From Actinomycetes bacterium (lineage in GTDB: Bacteria > Actinomycetota > Actinomycetes > Mycobacteriales > Mycobacteriaceae): 64,000 nucleotides of DNA. Location of the stretch: positions 241,549 through 305,548 of the forward strand of contig JAEXZY010000121.1 in the NCBI GenBank assembly GCA_023404955.1. The letters are read 5' to 3'. Positions 15,462 to 24,736 of this stretch are shown here, piece after piece; position 1 is the first letter of the stretch, and each line of letters opens with the position of its first letter. The position numbers and the translations under genes were made by a program. The notes under the pieces are model-generated. The model ran no database searches. It worked only from the letters and a program-made list of their open reading frames with translations, and was not told the origin of the DNA.

Positions 15462-17015
15462 ATGGAAAACCTTCCCACACTGTCACCACCCCCGCGGCGG
15501 CTCGGCATCCGCCGGCCCGCCAACTCGGCTGCCGTCCCCGCGGCCGGGAGCCGACGCCTCAATCACGGGCTGAAGAAGAACAGCCTCGGGGTTCCGAGCA
15601 TCTTCTTCTACATCATCGCCGCCGCATCGCCGCTGACCGTCGTCGTCGCGCTCTACCCGATCATCATCGGGGCAGGCAACGGTGTCGGCATGCCCGGTGC
15701 GTTCGTGATCGCTGCGGTCGTGCTGATGATCTTCGCTGTCGGATACGTGGCGATGAGCCGCCACGTCACCAACGCCGGGGCTTTCTATGCCTACGTCACG
15801 CTGGGACTGGGTCGGATCACCGGGCTGGGTTCGGCGTCGCTGGCCATCTTCGCCTACAACGCGATCCAGGCCGGCTTGTACGGCGGTTTCGGTTACTATG
15901 CGAGCGAGCTGCTCAATCCTGTTCTCGGCGTGGCGATCCCATGGTGGGTCTACGCGTTCGTCGGACTGCTGGCGTGCCTCGGCCTCGGAGTCCAAGGGGT
16001 GCACTCCGGCGCCAAGGTGCTCGGCGTGTTCATGACCCTCGAGGTCACGATGATCACCGTGCTGAGCTTGTTCAGCCTGTTCGGCGGCAACGAGCCGGTC
16101 TCGCAGTTCTCCCTGGAGCCCTTCGCGCCGAGCGCCGTGCTCGGCGGCGCACTCGGGGTCGCGTTGATGTTCGCTCACGCCTCGTTCATCGGCTTCGAGG
16201 GATCGGCCATCTACGGCGAGGAGGCGCGTGACCCTGCGCGCACGATTCCCCGGGCCACCTATCTGTCGATCGCGTTCATGGGCACCCTCTACGCGATCTC
16301 CGGCTGGCTCATCATGAATGCGCTGGGCCTGGACAAGGTGGTCTCGATCGCCACGGACACCGGCGGAAACTTCATCTTCGCCGCCAGTGACACGATCATC
16401 GGCCACAACATCTCCGTGCTGTTCCAGGTCCTCATCGTCACCGCGACGTTCGCGGCGATCGTGACCTTCCACAACAACGTCTCGCGGTACCTGTTCTCGC
16501 TCGGCCGCCAGGGCCTGGTGTGGAAACCGCTGGGCTGGACGTTGCCTCGCCGACAGACGCCGTGGGTCGCGTCGATCGTCCAGAGCGTGATGGTCGGCGT
16601 CGTCATCATCGCGTTCGCCGTCGCCGGACTCGACCCGTTCGCGACCCTGTTCACGTGGGCGACGGGGATCGGCACCATCGGAGTGATCTTCTCTCAGCTC
16701 GTCGCCGGCGTGGCGATCTTCGTGTTCTTCCGGAGGTCCGATGTCGACAAGCGCCGGTGGAACACCGTGATCGCGCCGATCCTGGCAGTCATCGGGCTGA
16801 GCGCCTTTTTCGTCCTGACGCTCAACAGCCTGGACATCCTGCTGGGTGTGCAGGGCGCGATGGCGGCGGTCATGGTCTCGCTGGTGTTCATCGCACTGTT
16901 CGCCGGGATGGCCTACGGCGCATACCTGCGGTTCGTCGCACCGGACAAGTACGAGCTCGTCGGTAAAGCCCTCAATGAACGTCAGTTGGACGAGCCGGCC
17001 CCCGAGGCAATGTAG
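15462..17015 (+). CDS. APC-superfamily amino acid/amine permease
   Basis: The 517-residue membrane protein has about twelve hydrophobic helices. The first begins after a charged tail at GVPSIFFYIIAAASPLTVVVA, and the family pattern GFEGSAIYGEEARDPARTIPRA follows the sixth helix. The substrate is likely an amino acid, amine or related organic acid, taken up by proton symport; the specific substrate cannot be read from the sequence. Start at ATG 15462 chosen because the frame upstream crosses a palindromic operator and has no ribosome site. It is the fourth gene of the catabolic operon. Confidence 0.85.
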   Translation: MENLPTLSPPPRRLGIRRPANSAAVPAAGSRRLNHGLKKNSLGVPSIFFYIIAAASPLTVVVALYPIIIGAGNGVGMPGAFVIAAVVLMIFAVGYVAMSRHVTNAGAFYAYVTLGLGRITGLGSASLAIFAYNAIQAGLYGGFGYYASELLNPVLGVAIPWWVYAFVGLLACLGLGVQGVHSGAKVLGVFMTLEVTMITVLSLFSLFGGNEPVSQFSLEPFAPSAVLGGALGVALMFAHASFIGFEGSAIYGEEARDPARTIPRATYLSIAFMGTLYAISGWLIMNALGLDKVVSIATDTGGNFIFAASDTIIGHNISVLFQVLIVTATFAAIVTFHNNVSRYLFSLGRQGLVWKPLGWTLPRRQTPWVASIVQSVMVGVVIIAFAVAGLDPFATLFTWATGIGTIGVIFSQLVAGVAIFVFFRRSDVDKRRWNTVIAPILAVIGLSAFFVLTLNSLDILLGVQGAMAAVMVSLVFIALFAGMAYGAYLRFVAPDKYELVGKALNERQLDEPAPEAM

Positions 17016-17049
17016 GCCCGTTTCGTCGAAGACGCGCGCGGCTGCGGAT

Positions 17050-17095
17050 CGTTAGGTACGTTTGTCCTTATCGATACGTACACCCGTTCCTAACG
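17050..17095. promoter_or_regulatory. Nested inverted repeats upstream of the TetR gene
   Basis: Two nested dyads lie just before the TetR start: CGTTAGG (17050-17056) with CCTAACG (17089-17095), and inside them GTACGT (17056-17061) with ACGTAC (17076-17081). The inner 26-base dyad fits a TetR-type operator and suggests autoregulation of this segment of the operon. The regulator assignment is inference. Confidence 0.5.
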
Positions 17096-17105
17096 GAAGG
17101 CGACC

Positions 17106-17717
17106 ATGGCCATCGCAGCCCGCCGCGCACGCCGTCACGACCCGGACAGAAAGGAGCGCATCGTGGAGTCGGCACTGGCAGTCCTGGCCCGCGACGGAGT
17201 CGCAGGCATCACCCACCGCGCCATCGGGGAAGCCGCCGACGTCCCCCTCGGCTCCATCACCTATCACTTCGCCACCCTCGACGACATCGTCCAGCAGGCC
17301 TTCCAGGCGCATGTCGAGAAGCTCGCGACGCGCTTCGAGGATCGCCTGGCCTCCTGTGCTGCGGGCGATGACCTCATCGAGTGCATCGTCTCGGCCGTCA
17401 TCGACGACCTGGCCGCCAATCCGAACGAACTCGCCGTCACCTACGAGCTCTACGGAGACGCGGTGCGACGGTCCGACAACAAGCGCATCACGCAGCGCTG
17501 GATGGAGCGTGCAGAGGACGCCCTGTCACAGCATTTCGACCGGGCCACCGCACGGCTGCTCGACGTGGTCATCGAAGGCGTGATGGTGCACATGTCCATC
17601 GCCGCGCAGCCGATGTCCAAGGGCGCGGTGCGCGCTCTGCTGACCACGGCCGCCAACACCGGCGCCGCTGACAACGACAATCCTGTTCCCTCACTGAAGA
17701 ATCGGAGTACAACATGA
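17106..17717 (+). CDS. TetR-family transcriptional regulator
   Basis: The 203-residue protein has the N-terminal TetR helix-turn-helix (about 18-65: RIVESALAVLARDGVAGITHRAIG, then VPLGSITYHFATLDDIVQQAF) and an all-helical ligand domain. The start is the ATG at 17106, preceded by GGAAGG. Its last codons overlap the aldehyde dehydrogenase start as ATGA. Being inside the operon rather than at its edge, it probably controls the second half (aldehyde dehydrogenase to dehydratase) through the inverted repeats in front of it. Confidence 0.88.
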   Translation: MAIAARRARRHDPDRKERIVESALAVLARDGVAGITHRAIGEAADVPLGSITYHFATLDDIVQQAFQAHVEKLATRFEDRLASCAAGDDLIECIVSAVIDDLAANPNELAVTYELYGDAVRRSDNKRITQRWMERAEDALSQHFDRATARLLDVVIEGVMVHMSIAAQPMSKGAVRALLTTAANTGAADNDNPVPSLKNRSTT

Positions 17718-19150
17718 CCTTCCACAGCACGATGTTCATCGACGGCGACTGGGCCCGGTCGTCCAGCGGCGCGGTCGATCAGGTACCCGCACCCGCCACC
17801 GGCGAGGCGTTCGCCGAGATCGCCCACGGAACCGTCGATGACGTCGACCGTGCGGTGGCTGCCGCCCACGCTGCGTTCGCAAACTGGGCCCGCACGCCGG
17901 CAGGCGAACGTGCCCGCGCCTTCCTCAAGCTGGCCGACCGCATCGAAGAAGACGCCCGCACGCTCGCCGAGATCGAATCGCGCAATGTCGGCAAGCCGAT
18001 CGGGTTGGCATTGGAAGAAGTGGAGATGATCCCCGATCACCTGCGCTTCTTCGCCGGGGCCGCTCGCACCATGGAGGGTCGGGCGGCAGGGGAGTTCGTG
18101 CCGGGTAAGACCAGCATCATCAGGCGCGATCCGCTCGGCGTCGTCGGCTCGGTCGCGCCCTGGAACTACCCGCTGCTGATGGCGATCTGGAAGATCTCCC
18201 CGGCGCTGCTGACGGGAAACACCCTGGTGCTCAAACCTTCTGAACACACGCCCTTCTCCGTGCTGCGCCTGGCCGAGCTGGCCGCCGACCTGTTCCCTGC
18301 CGGGGTGTTCAACGTCGTCACCGGGGACGGCGAGGATGTCGGCGCCCGGCTGGTCGCCCACCCGCTGGTGCGGATGTCGTCACTGACCGGGTCCGTCGGC
18401 ACCGGCCGGGCACTCATGCACGCCTCGGCGGACACCAACCTCAAGCGGCTACACCTCGAGCTCGGCGGCAAGGCGCCGGTACTGGTGTACCCCGATGCCG
18501 ACATCCCGCTGACCGTGTCCAAGATCATGGAGGGCGCGTTCTGCAATTCCGGACAGGATTGCATGGCGGCGTCGCGGGTCTACGTGCACGACTCGGTACA
18601 CGACGAACTGATCTCGGGGCTCGAAAAGGCGGTCAAGGCACTGGATCTCGGCGACATCGCCGACGAGAACACCGCGATGGGACCGGTGATCACCGCGGAG
18701 CACCGCGACCGCGTCGAGGGATTCGTCGAGCGCGCGAAGCAGACGGGGCACATCGAGTTGATCCAGGGCGACAACCCTGGCACCGGGTTCTACACCGCGC
18801 CCACCGTGGTCGTCGGTGCGCGCCAGGGCGACGAGATCGTGCGTACCGAGGTCTTCGGTCCGGTCACCTCGGTGACTCGATTCGGCGACGGCGACGATGT
18901 CATCGCACTCGCCAACGACACCGAATACGGCCTGGCCGCTTCGGTGTTCACCCAGGACATCGGCCGAGCCATGACCGCGTCTTCCGAGCTGCAGTTCGGC
19001 ACGGTCTGGGTCAACGATCACCTGCCGGTGACACCCGAGATGCCGCACGGTGGATTCAAGCAGTCCGGTAACGGCAAGGACATGTCGGTCTACGCACTCG
19101 AGGAGTACACGGAGATCAAGCACGTGATGATCAATCGCGAGAGCGCCTGA
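17714..19150 (+). CDS. NAD(P)-dependent aldehyde dehydrogenase (betaine/aminobutyraldehyde dehydrogenase type)
   Basis: Oxidises an aldehyde to the acid. The 478-residue enzyme has the Rossmann segment SVAPWNYPLLMA, the general base Glu249 in LELGGKAP and the catalytic Cys283 in FCNSGQDCMAAS, plus the C-terminal HGGFKQSGNGKDMS. The closest subfamily by these phrases is the gamma-aminobutyraldehyde/betaine aldehyde group, though substrate is not determined. It is translationally coupled to the TetR gene and followed two bases later by a small ORF. Confidence 0.92.
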   Translation: MTFHSTMFIDGDWARSSSGAVDQVPAPATGEAFAEIAHGTVDDVDRAVAAAHAAFANWARTPAGERARAFLKLADRIEEDARTLAEIESRNVGKPIGLALEEVEMIPDHLRFFAGAARTMEGRAAGEFVPGKTSIIRRDPLGVVGSVAPWNYPLLMAIWKISPALLTGNTLVLKPSEHTPFSVLRLAELAADLFPAGVFNVVTGDGEDVGARLVAHPLVRMSSLTGSVGTGRALMHASADTNLKRLHLELGGKAPVLVYPDADIPLTVSKIMEGAFCNSGQDCMAASRVYVHDSVHDELISGLEKAVKALDLGDIADENTAMGPVITAEHRDRVEGFVERAKQTGHIELIQGDNPGTGFYTAPTVVVGARQGDEIVRTEVFGPVTSVTRFGDGDDVIALANDTEYGLAASVFTQDIGRAMTASSELQFGTVWVNDHLPVTPEMPHGGFKQSGNGKDMSVYALEEYTEIKHVMINRESA

Positions 19151-19151
19151 C

Positions 19152-19478
19152 ATGGCGGTCAGTGCGATCAACATGTTCCGACTGCGCCCCGGCGTGGCAC
19201 TGGCCGAGTTCGAGCGGTTCTCCGCCGAACTCGACCGGCCGGTCTGTCTTGCCTTCGACGTGGTGCTCTCGTTCGACGTCTACTTCGTCGATGATCCCGG
19301 ACCGGACGGCGCCGACGTCATCGAGGTCATGACAGTGACGTCGTGGCCGGAATGGCAACAGCTTCTCGCCGGTGCACCCGAACTCGAACCCGTCGTGGCG
19401 CGGTTCGGCGAGCTCGTCGAACCAGACAGCGTCACCACCATTCTCACCCGTCCTTCCGCACTATCCCAGGAGATCTGA
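19152..19478 (+). CDS. Small dimeric alpha/beta-barrel-like protein
   Basis: A 108-residue protein with the ferredoxin-like rhythm of dimeric alpha/beta-barrel proteins: a strand INMFRLRPGVALAEFERF opening, a central strand SFDVYFVDDPG, and EVMTVTSWPEWQQLLAGAP preceding a last helix. It recalls the RedY-like group of small proteins in actinobacterial clusters. It has no obvious catalytic motif. It starts two bases after the aldehyde dehydrogenase stop and ends just before the FAD oxidoreductase, so it belongs to the operon. Function unknown. Confidence 0.65.
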   Translation: MAVSAINMFRLRPGVALAEFERFSAELDRPVCLAFDVVLSFDVYFVDDPGPDGADVIEVMTVTSWPEWQQLLAGAPELEPVVARFGELVEPDSVTTILTRPSALSQEI

Positions 19479-19479
19479 C

Positions 19480-21210
19480 ATGCCCGACAACACCGGGCCG
19501 GACTACGACGCCGTGATCATCGGCGCGGGCCACAACGGACTCGTCACCGCCAACTACCTGGCCCGCGCAGGCAAGCGCGTCCTGGTCCTCGAAGCCCGCG
19601 AGGTCGTCGGCGGCGCCTGTGTCACCGAGGAACTGATCCCGGGCTCGAAATGGTCGTCCTGTGCGTTCATCGCCGGGCTGCTGCGCCCGGAGATCATCGC
19701 CGAATTGGATCTGGCGAAGTACGGTCTGGACCTGTATCAGGGAGATGCGCTGTCATACAGCCTGTTCCGTGATGGCACGTCGTTCACGATGTGGAAGGAG
19801 ACCGATCGCACCCTTCGCGAGCTCGAGAAGATCAACAAGAAGGACGCCCAGGCGTTCCTCGACTTCGGGGTGCGGCTGCAGCGGTTCGCCGGACTGGTGA
19901 CGCCCTATCTGCTCCAGCCCCCACCCGAGCGGTCCGAAGTGTTCGCGGCGTTCGAGGCCGCGGGGGAGCAGACACTGTTCGACGAGTTCACCCTGCTGTC
20001 GGTGCGGGACCTGCTCGACCGGTACTTCGACGACGAGCGACTCAAGAGCATGCTGACGTTCTTCGGGATGGTGTCCATCTTCGGCGGACCGTCGACCCCC
20101 GGCACCGCCTACACCTACGGGCACCACTCCTGGGGTGAGTTCAACGGCAACTTCGGGCAGTTCGGTCTCGCCCGTGGCGGCATGGGCGCGATCAGCGAGG
20201 CGCTCGCGGCAGGGGCACGCGCTCACGGTGCGACGATCCGGACCTCGGCTCCGGTCGACACCGTCATCGTCGAACGAGGCGTGGCCACCGGGGTGCGCCT
20301 GGCTGACGGCTCGACCGTCACCGCAGCGCAGGTGTTCTCGAACGCCGATCCCAAACGCTCGTTGCTGAAGCTCGTCGAACCCGGCGTGCTGCCGGCGCGG
20401 CTGGTGCGTGACGTCGAGAACATCGACACGCGCGGGTCGATGGCGCGGATCCACCTGCTGATCGACGAACTGCCGCAGTATCTTCCGTTCGCCGACGCCT
20501 CCGAGGGGCCGCAGCACCACGGGCATCAGCTGCTCGGTCCGAGCCGCGAGGCGTTCGAGGAAGCCTACGAGGCGCAACGGCGCGGCACCTTCCCGAGCAC
20601 CTTCGTCATCGAGGCCGTCACCCAGTCGGTGACCGACGATTCGCTGGCGCCGCCGGGACTGCACACCATGACGCTCGGCATCCAGCAGCTCCCGTCGGAG
20701 CTGACCGGCACCACCTGGGCCGCGGAGAAGGAGAAGTGGGCCGACCTCGTGCTGGAGGATCTGTTCACCTATGCGCCGAACCTGCGCGAGCACATCCTGG
20801 ACCGGGTGATCATCACCCCCGACGACCTCGACAACGAGTACCTGATCACCGACGGCAACATCTTCCACGGGTCGATGATGCTCGACCAGTTGTTCGGTGC
20901 CCGACCGCTGCCTGAGCTCGCGAATTACCGGACACCGGTGCGCAATTACTATCTCTGCGGCTCCGGCACGCACCCCGGCGGCGGTGTGATGGGGGCCAAC
21001 GGCCACAATGCCGCCAAGGTGGCGCTCGCCGACGCCGCGGGTGTCCCGGTCGCCTCGGGTCGTGTTCCGGTCGGCACCGCCCGGGTGCCCTGGCAGCAGC
21101 GGATGGTGGGCACGTTGATGTCCACGCGGCCGGGCCGGTGGGTGGGATACCGGGCCGCGCGTCAACCCGCTCTGCGCAAGATCACCGCATACGCCGCACG
21201 CGTCCGATGA
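19480..21210 (+). CDS. FAD-dependent phytoene-desaturase-like oxidoreductase (PYROXD2/COG1233 type)
   Basis: The 576-residue flavoprotein begins at the ATG at 19480 with CCAGGAG upstream; longer frames run through the preceding gene. It has the dinucleotide motif VIIGAGHNGLVTANYLARAG near residues 11-30 followed by the acidic VLEA, then VGGACVTEE, and the C-terminal FAD segment YLCGSGTHPGGGVMGANGHNAA. This family includes carotenoid desaturases but also many uncharacterised dehydrogenases; no carotenoid genes are near, so a role in the catabolic pathway is more likely. Coupled to the dehydratase by ATGA. Confidence 0.87.
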   Translation: MPDNTGPDYDAVIIGAGHNGLVTANYLARAGKRVLVLEAREVVGGACVTEELIPGSKWSSCAFIAGLLRPEIIAELDLAKYGLDLYQGDALSYSLFRDGTSFTMWKETDRTLRELEKINKKDAQAFLDFGVRLQRFAGLVTPYLLQPPPERSEVFAAFEAAGEQTLFDEFTLLSVRDLLDRYFDDERLKSMLTFFGMVSIFGGPSTPGTAYTYGHHSWGEFNGNFGQFGLARGGMGAISEALAAGARAHGATIRTSAPVDTVIVERGVATGVRLADGSTVTAAQVFSNADPKRSLLKLVEPGVLPARLVRDVENIDTRGSMARIHLLIDELPQYLPFADASEGPQHHGHQLLGPSREAFEEAYEAQRRGTFPSTFVIEAVTQSVTDDSLAPPGLHTMTLGIQQLPSELTGTTWAAEKEKWADLVLEDLFTYAPNLREHILDRVIITPDDLDNEYLITDGNIFHGSMMLDQLFGARPLPELANYRTPVRNYYLCGSGTHPGGGVMGANGHNAAKVALADAAGVPVASGRVPVGTARVPWQQRMVGTLMSTRPGRWVGYRAARQPALRKITAYAARVR

Positions 21211-22946
21211 CTCTGCGCAGTGCCAAATGGTTCGCCGGCCAGAACGTCCCGGGCTTCGTCCACCGGTCCGCCATGCGGGCGTCGGGGTTCTCCCGCATGG
21301 CCTTCGAGGGCAGGCCGATCGTCGGGATCTGTAATTCGTGGTCCGAAGTGGTCAACTGCAACATGCACTTTCGCGGTCTCGCCGATTCGGTGCGGCGTGG
21401 AGTACTGGCGGCGGGCGGCTTTCCGCTCGAATTCCCGACGATGTCACTCGGCGAACAGCTGATGAAGCCCACCACGATGCTGTTCCGGAACCTGATGGCG
21501 ATGGACGTCGAAGAGTCGATCCGGGCCTACCCGTTCGACGCGGTGGTGTTGCTGGGCGGGTGTGACAAGACGGTGCCCGCTCAGCTGATGGGCGCGGCGA
21601 GCGCCGACGTGCCGGCCATCGTGCTGACCGGTGGGCCGGCCGCGCCCGCGGTGTTCGAGGGCAGGCAGCTCGGGGTGGGCACCGATCTCTGGGAGTACAT
21701 CGACGACGTCCGGGCCGGGCGGATGTCGATGGCCGACTACGAGCGATTGGAGGCGGCCGCCGGTCCGTCACGAGGCCACTGCCCGGAGATGGGGACGGCA
21801 TCGACGATGGCCACCATCGTCGAGGGGCTCGGCATGACTCTGCCGGGCGCTGCGGCGGTGCCGGCGATGGACTCGCGCCGCATGCAGGTCGCGGAGGAGG
21901 TGGGTGCCCGAGCGGTCGGACTGGCCACCGAGGGCGTGCGGCCGTCGCAGGTGCTCACCGCCGACGCCTTCGACAACGCCATCACGCTGATGCTGGCGGT
22001 CGGAGGCTCGACCAACGCGATCGTGCACCTGCTCGCCATCGCCGGGCGCGCCGGAGTGCCGCTGACCCTCGACCGCTTCCACGAATTGTCCGCGCGCACA
22101 CCGTTGCTCGTGAACGTGCGCCCGGCGGGCGAACACCTCGTGGAGCAGGTCTTCCACGCAGGCGGCATCCCCGCGGTGATGAAGTCGCTGGAGTCGTTGC
22201 TGCACACCGATGCGCTGACCGTCACGGGCAAGACCGTCGCCGACAACCTGCCCGCGCAGCCGGTCGCCGACACCGCGGTGATCACCTCGCTGGACCGGCC
22301 GTTCCAGCCGCCCCAGGGCCTCGCCGTGGTGCGCGGCAACCTCGCCCCGAACGGCGCGGTCATCAAATGTGCTGCCGCGAGCCCCGATCTGCTGGTCCAC
22401 CAGGGCCCGGCGGTGGTGTTCGAGAACATGCGGGACCTGTTGGCCCGCTTCGACGATCCCGGCCTCGACGTCACCGCCGACTCGGTGCTGGTGCTGCGCA
22501 GTGCAGGGCCACGCGGCGCTCCTGGCATGCCCGAGTGGGGTCAGCTACCGATTCCGAGCAAGCTGCTCCGTCAGGGCGTCACAGACATGGTGCGGATCTC
22601 CGATGCGCGGATGAGTGGAACCGCGTACGGCACCTGCGTGCTGCACATCAGCCCGGAGTCGGCGGCAGGTGGTCCGCTGGGGCTGGTGCGCGACGGCGAC
22701 ATCATCTCCCTCGACGCTCACGCAGGCGTGCTGAACGTCGAGTTGACCGACGCCCAACTGGCCGAGCGTCGCGCGGCGCTGGACCCGACGCCACCGGTGC
22801 GGCACCGCCGCGGTTATGCGGCGATGTACGTCGACCGAGTGCTGCAGGCCGACCGCGGCTGCGACTTCGACTTCCTCGTCGGCCGGTCGGAACATCCCGA
22901 GAACGAACCCGATGCCGTCTTCGACGGCTGGGTGGGCGGCTGGTGA
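21207..22946 (+). CDS. IlvD/Edd-family dehydratase (sugar-acid or dihydroxy-acid dehydratase)
   Basis: Removes water from a 2,3-dihydroxy acid to give a 2-oxo-3-deoxy acid using an Fe-S cluster. The 579-residue protein has the three cluster cysteines at the usual spacing: Cys42 (GICNSWSE), Cys119 (GGCDKTVP) and Cys192 (GHCPEMGTASTM), plus the metal and substrate motif DARMSGTAYG near the end. Sequence phrases fit the arabinonate/xylonate and related dehydratases at least as well as true IlvD, and a biosynthetic ilvD would not be expected at the end of a catabolic operon. The ATG overlaps the previous stop. It converges with the osmolyte genes, only 11 bases away. Confidence 0.88.
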   Translation: MTLRSAKWFAGQNVPGFVHRSAMRASGFSRMAFEGRPIVGICNSWSEVVNCNMHFRGLADSVRRGVLAAGGFPLEFPTMSLGEQLMKPTTMLFRNLMAMDVEESIRAYPFDAVVLLGGCDKTVPAQLMGAASADVPAIVLTGGPAAPAVFEGRQLGVGTDLWEYIDDVRAGRMSMADYERLEAAAGPSRGHCPEMGTASTMATIVEGLGMTLPGAAAVPAMDSRRMQVAEEVGARAVGLATEGVRPSQVLTADAFDNAITLMLAVGGSTNAIVHLLAIAGRAGVPLTLDRFHELSARTPLLVNVRPAGEHLVEQVFHAGGIPAVMKSLESLLHTDALTVTGKTVADNLPAQPVADTAVITSLDRPFQPPQGLAVVRGNLAPNGAVIKCAAASPDLLVHQGPAVVFENMRDLLARFDDPGLDVTADSVLVLRSAGPRGAPGMPEWGQLPIPSKLLRQGVTDMVRISDARMSGTAYGTCVLHISPESAAGGPLGLVRDGDIISLDAHAGVLNVELTDAQLAERRAALDPTPPVRHRRGYAAMYVDRVLQADRGCDFDFLVGRSEHPENEPDAVFDGWVGGW

Positions 22947-22957
22947 GCCGAAGTGGA

Positions 22958-24736
22958 CTAGCGTTCCACCTCGTCGGGCGTCCACGCCTGCGGCAGGCCC
23001 GGTTGGTTGGGGAACAGGAAGTCGATGAATGCCTGTGCGGTGGGCTGCGGCTCGTGGTTGGCCAGCCCGGGCCGCTCGTTGGCTTCGATGAACACGTAGT
23101 CGGGCCGGGTGACGTCGGGTACGAGCAGGTCGATGCCGGTGACGGGGATACCGATGGCCTCGGCCGCGGTCACGGCGACCCGGCACAACTCCGGATGCAC
23201 GGTCGCGGTGACGTCGTGGATGGTGCCGCCCTGATGCAGATTCGCGGTACGCCGCACCCGCAGCCGCTCGCCTTCGTCGAGCACGTCGTCGAACGAGTAG
23301 CCGGCTTCCCGAACCGTCGTCTCGGTGACGACGTCCATCGGGATCTTCGACTCGCCCCCGGTCGCGGCAGCCCGCCTACGGCTCTGCGTCTCGATCAGTT
23401 CGCGGATGGTGTGCTTGCCGGTACCCGTCACCTCGGCGGGCAACCGTAGCGCCGCGGCGACGACCTTCTTGTCGATGACCACGAGCCGCAGGTCATCACC
23501 TTCGGCGCGCTGCTCGATCAGCACCTCGGGATGCTGTTCGCGCGCGCGAGCCAGTGCGGCGTCCAGCTCGTCGTCGCCGTCGACTCCCACGGTGATGCCT
23601 TTGCCCTGCTCGCCGCGCGTCGGTTTCACCACCACATCGCCGACCTCGGCCAGGAACTCGTGGTCGGCGGCGTCGAACGTCGCGAGCCGGCCCTTCGGAA
23701 CGGCGATCCCGGCCTCGGAGACGATCCGTCGAGTCAACCGCTTGTCGTCGCAACGGCTCATCGCCACCGCAGAGGTGTACTCCGACAACGACTCTCGGGT
23801 GATGACACTTCGCCCACCGTGGGACAGCCGCATCTCACCGGCCTCGGCGTCGAGCACCTCCACCCAGATGCCGCGCCGCATCGCCTCATCGGCGAGGATG
23901 CGCGCGTAGGGGTTGAGATCGTCGACGGTTTCCGGCGGATGGGTGAACAGCGGTTCGTTGATCGCGTTCTTGCGTTTCACCGCCATCACTGGAACCCGGG
24001 TGAAGCCGAGCTTCTCGTACAGAGCGATCGCGGCGTTGTTGTCGTGGGTGACCGACAGATCCATGTAGGCCCGTCCGCGTGAGCGGTACAGCGCCGCCAG
24101 CGCGCGGGTCAGCGCGGCGCCGACGCCGGGTAGTGGTGCGGCCGGATCGACGGCCAAGGTCCACAGGCTCGACCCGTCCTCGGGGTCGGCGAACAAGGTG
24201 GCGTGGTCGACGCCGGTGACGGTGCCCAGCACGGTGCCGTCGTCGTCGCTGACCGCGACCAGGTAGTCGACCGACTCCTGGTCGAGATGGTTGGTCCAGA
24301 TGACGTCGGTGGGGGCGGGCACCATGCCGCATCGCACGTACACCCGGTTGATCTCGTCGGCGTCGTCGCGGCTCTGCAGACTCCGCACGTGGAAACCGGT
24401 GGGCGCAGGCGCGTCGTCGTCGGCGTCGGAGAAACGCAGACGGTAGGTGTGGCTGGGATCGATGAACAGCTCCGCGGGTGCTTTCGACACCAGCACGTGA
24501 GGTTCCCGCGCGTAGATGCAGATGTCGCGCCGCCCGTGCGCTTCGGCCCGGAGCACATCGGCCAGCCGGGCGGGATCGCTGAACGTCTGTCCGAAGATCA
24601 GTCGGCCCCAGCCCAATTCAAGGACAACGTCGTCAGCCATCGCGTCGACCATGTCGGGCGGGGACGCTTCGTGTAGCGCGAGCGTGATGGCCTCGGAGTG
24701 CTCGCCGGCCGGATCCGCCTTGTCGACGCTGGTCAT
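22958..24736 (-). CDS. ngg: N-acetylglutaminylglutamine synthetase (GNAT plus ATP-grasp)
   Basis: Known pathway (asnO/ngg): this enzyme acetylates glutamine and ligates a second glutamine to make N-acetylglutaminylglutamine, later amidated by AsnO to the osmolyte NAGGN. The 592-residue protein has a lead-in region to about 105, a GNAT domain (about 110-270, with GVGAALTRALAALYRSRGRAY and IALYEKLGF) and an ATP-grasp ligase (about 310-585, with DVVVKPTRGEQGKGI and YVFIEANERPGLANHEP). The ATG at 24736 is chosen because it overlaps the upstream asnO stop as ATGA; a longer frame starts inside asnO. The two-gene order is the diagnostic arrangement. Confidence 0.92.
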   Translation of the reverse strand: MTSVDKADPAGEHSEAITLALHEASPPDMVDAMADDVVLELGWGRLIFGQTFSDPARLADVLRAEAHGRRDICIYAREPHVLVSKAPAELFIDPSHTYRLRFSDADDDAPAPTGFHVRSLQSRDDADEINRVYVRCGMVPAPTDVIWTNHLDQESVDYLVAVSDDDGTVLGTVTGVDHATLFADPEDGSSLWTLAVDPAAPLPGVGAALTRALAALYRSRGRAYMDLSVTHDNNAAIALYEKLGFTRVPVMAVKRKNAINEPLFTHPPETVDDLNPYARILADEAMRRGIWVEVLDAEAGEMRLSHGGRSVITRESLSEYTSAVAMSRCDDKRLTRRIVSEAGIAVPKGRLATFDAADHEFLAEVGDVVVKPTRGEQGKGITVGVDGDDELDAALARAREQHPEVLIEQRAEGDDLRLVVIDKKVVAAALRLPAEVTGTGKHTIRELIETQSRRRAAATGGESKIPMDVVTETTVREAGYSFDDVLDEGERLRVRRTANLHQGGTIHDVTATVHPELCRVAVTAAEAIGIPVTGIDLLVPDVTRPDYVFIEANERPGLANHEPQPTAQAFIDFLFPNQPGLPQAWTPDEVER

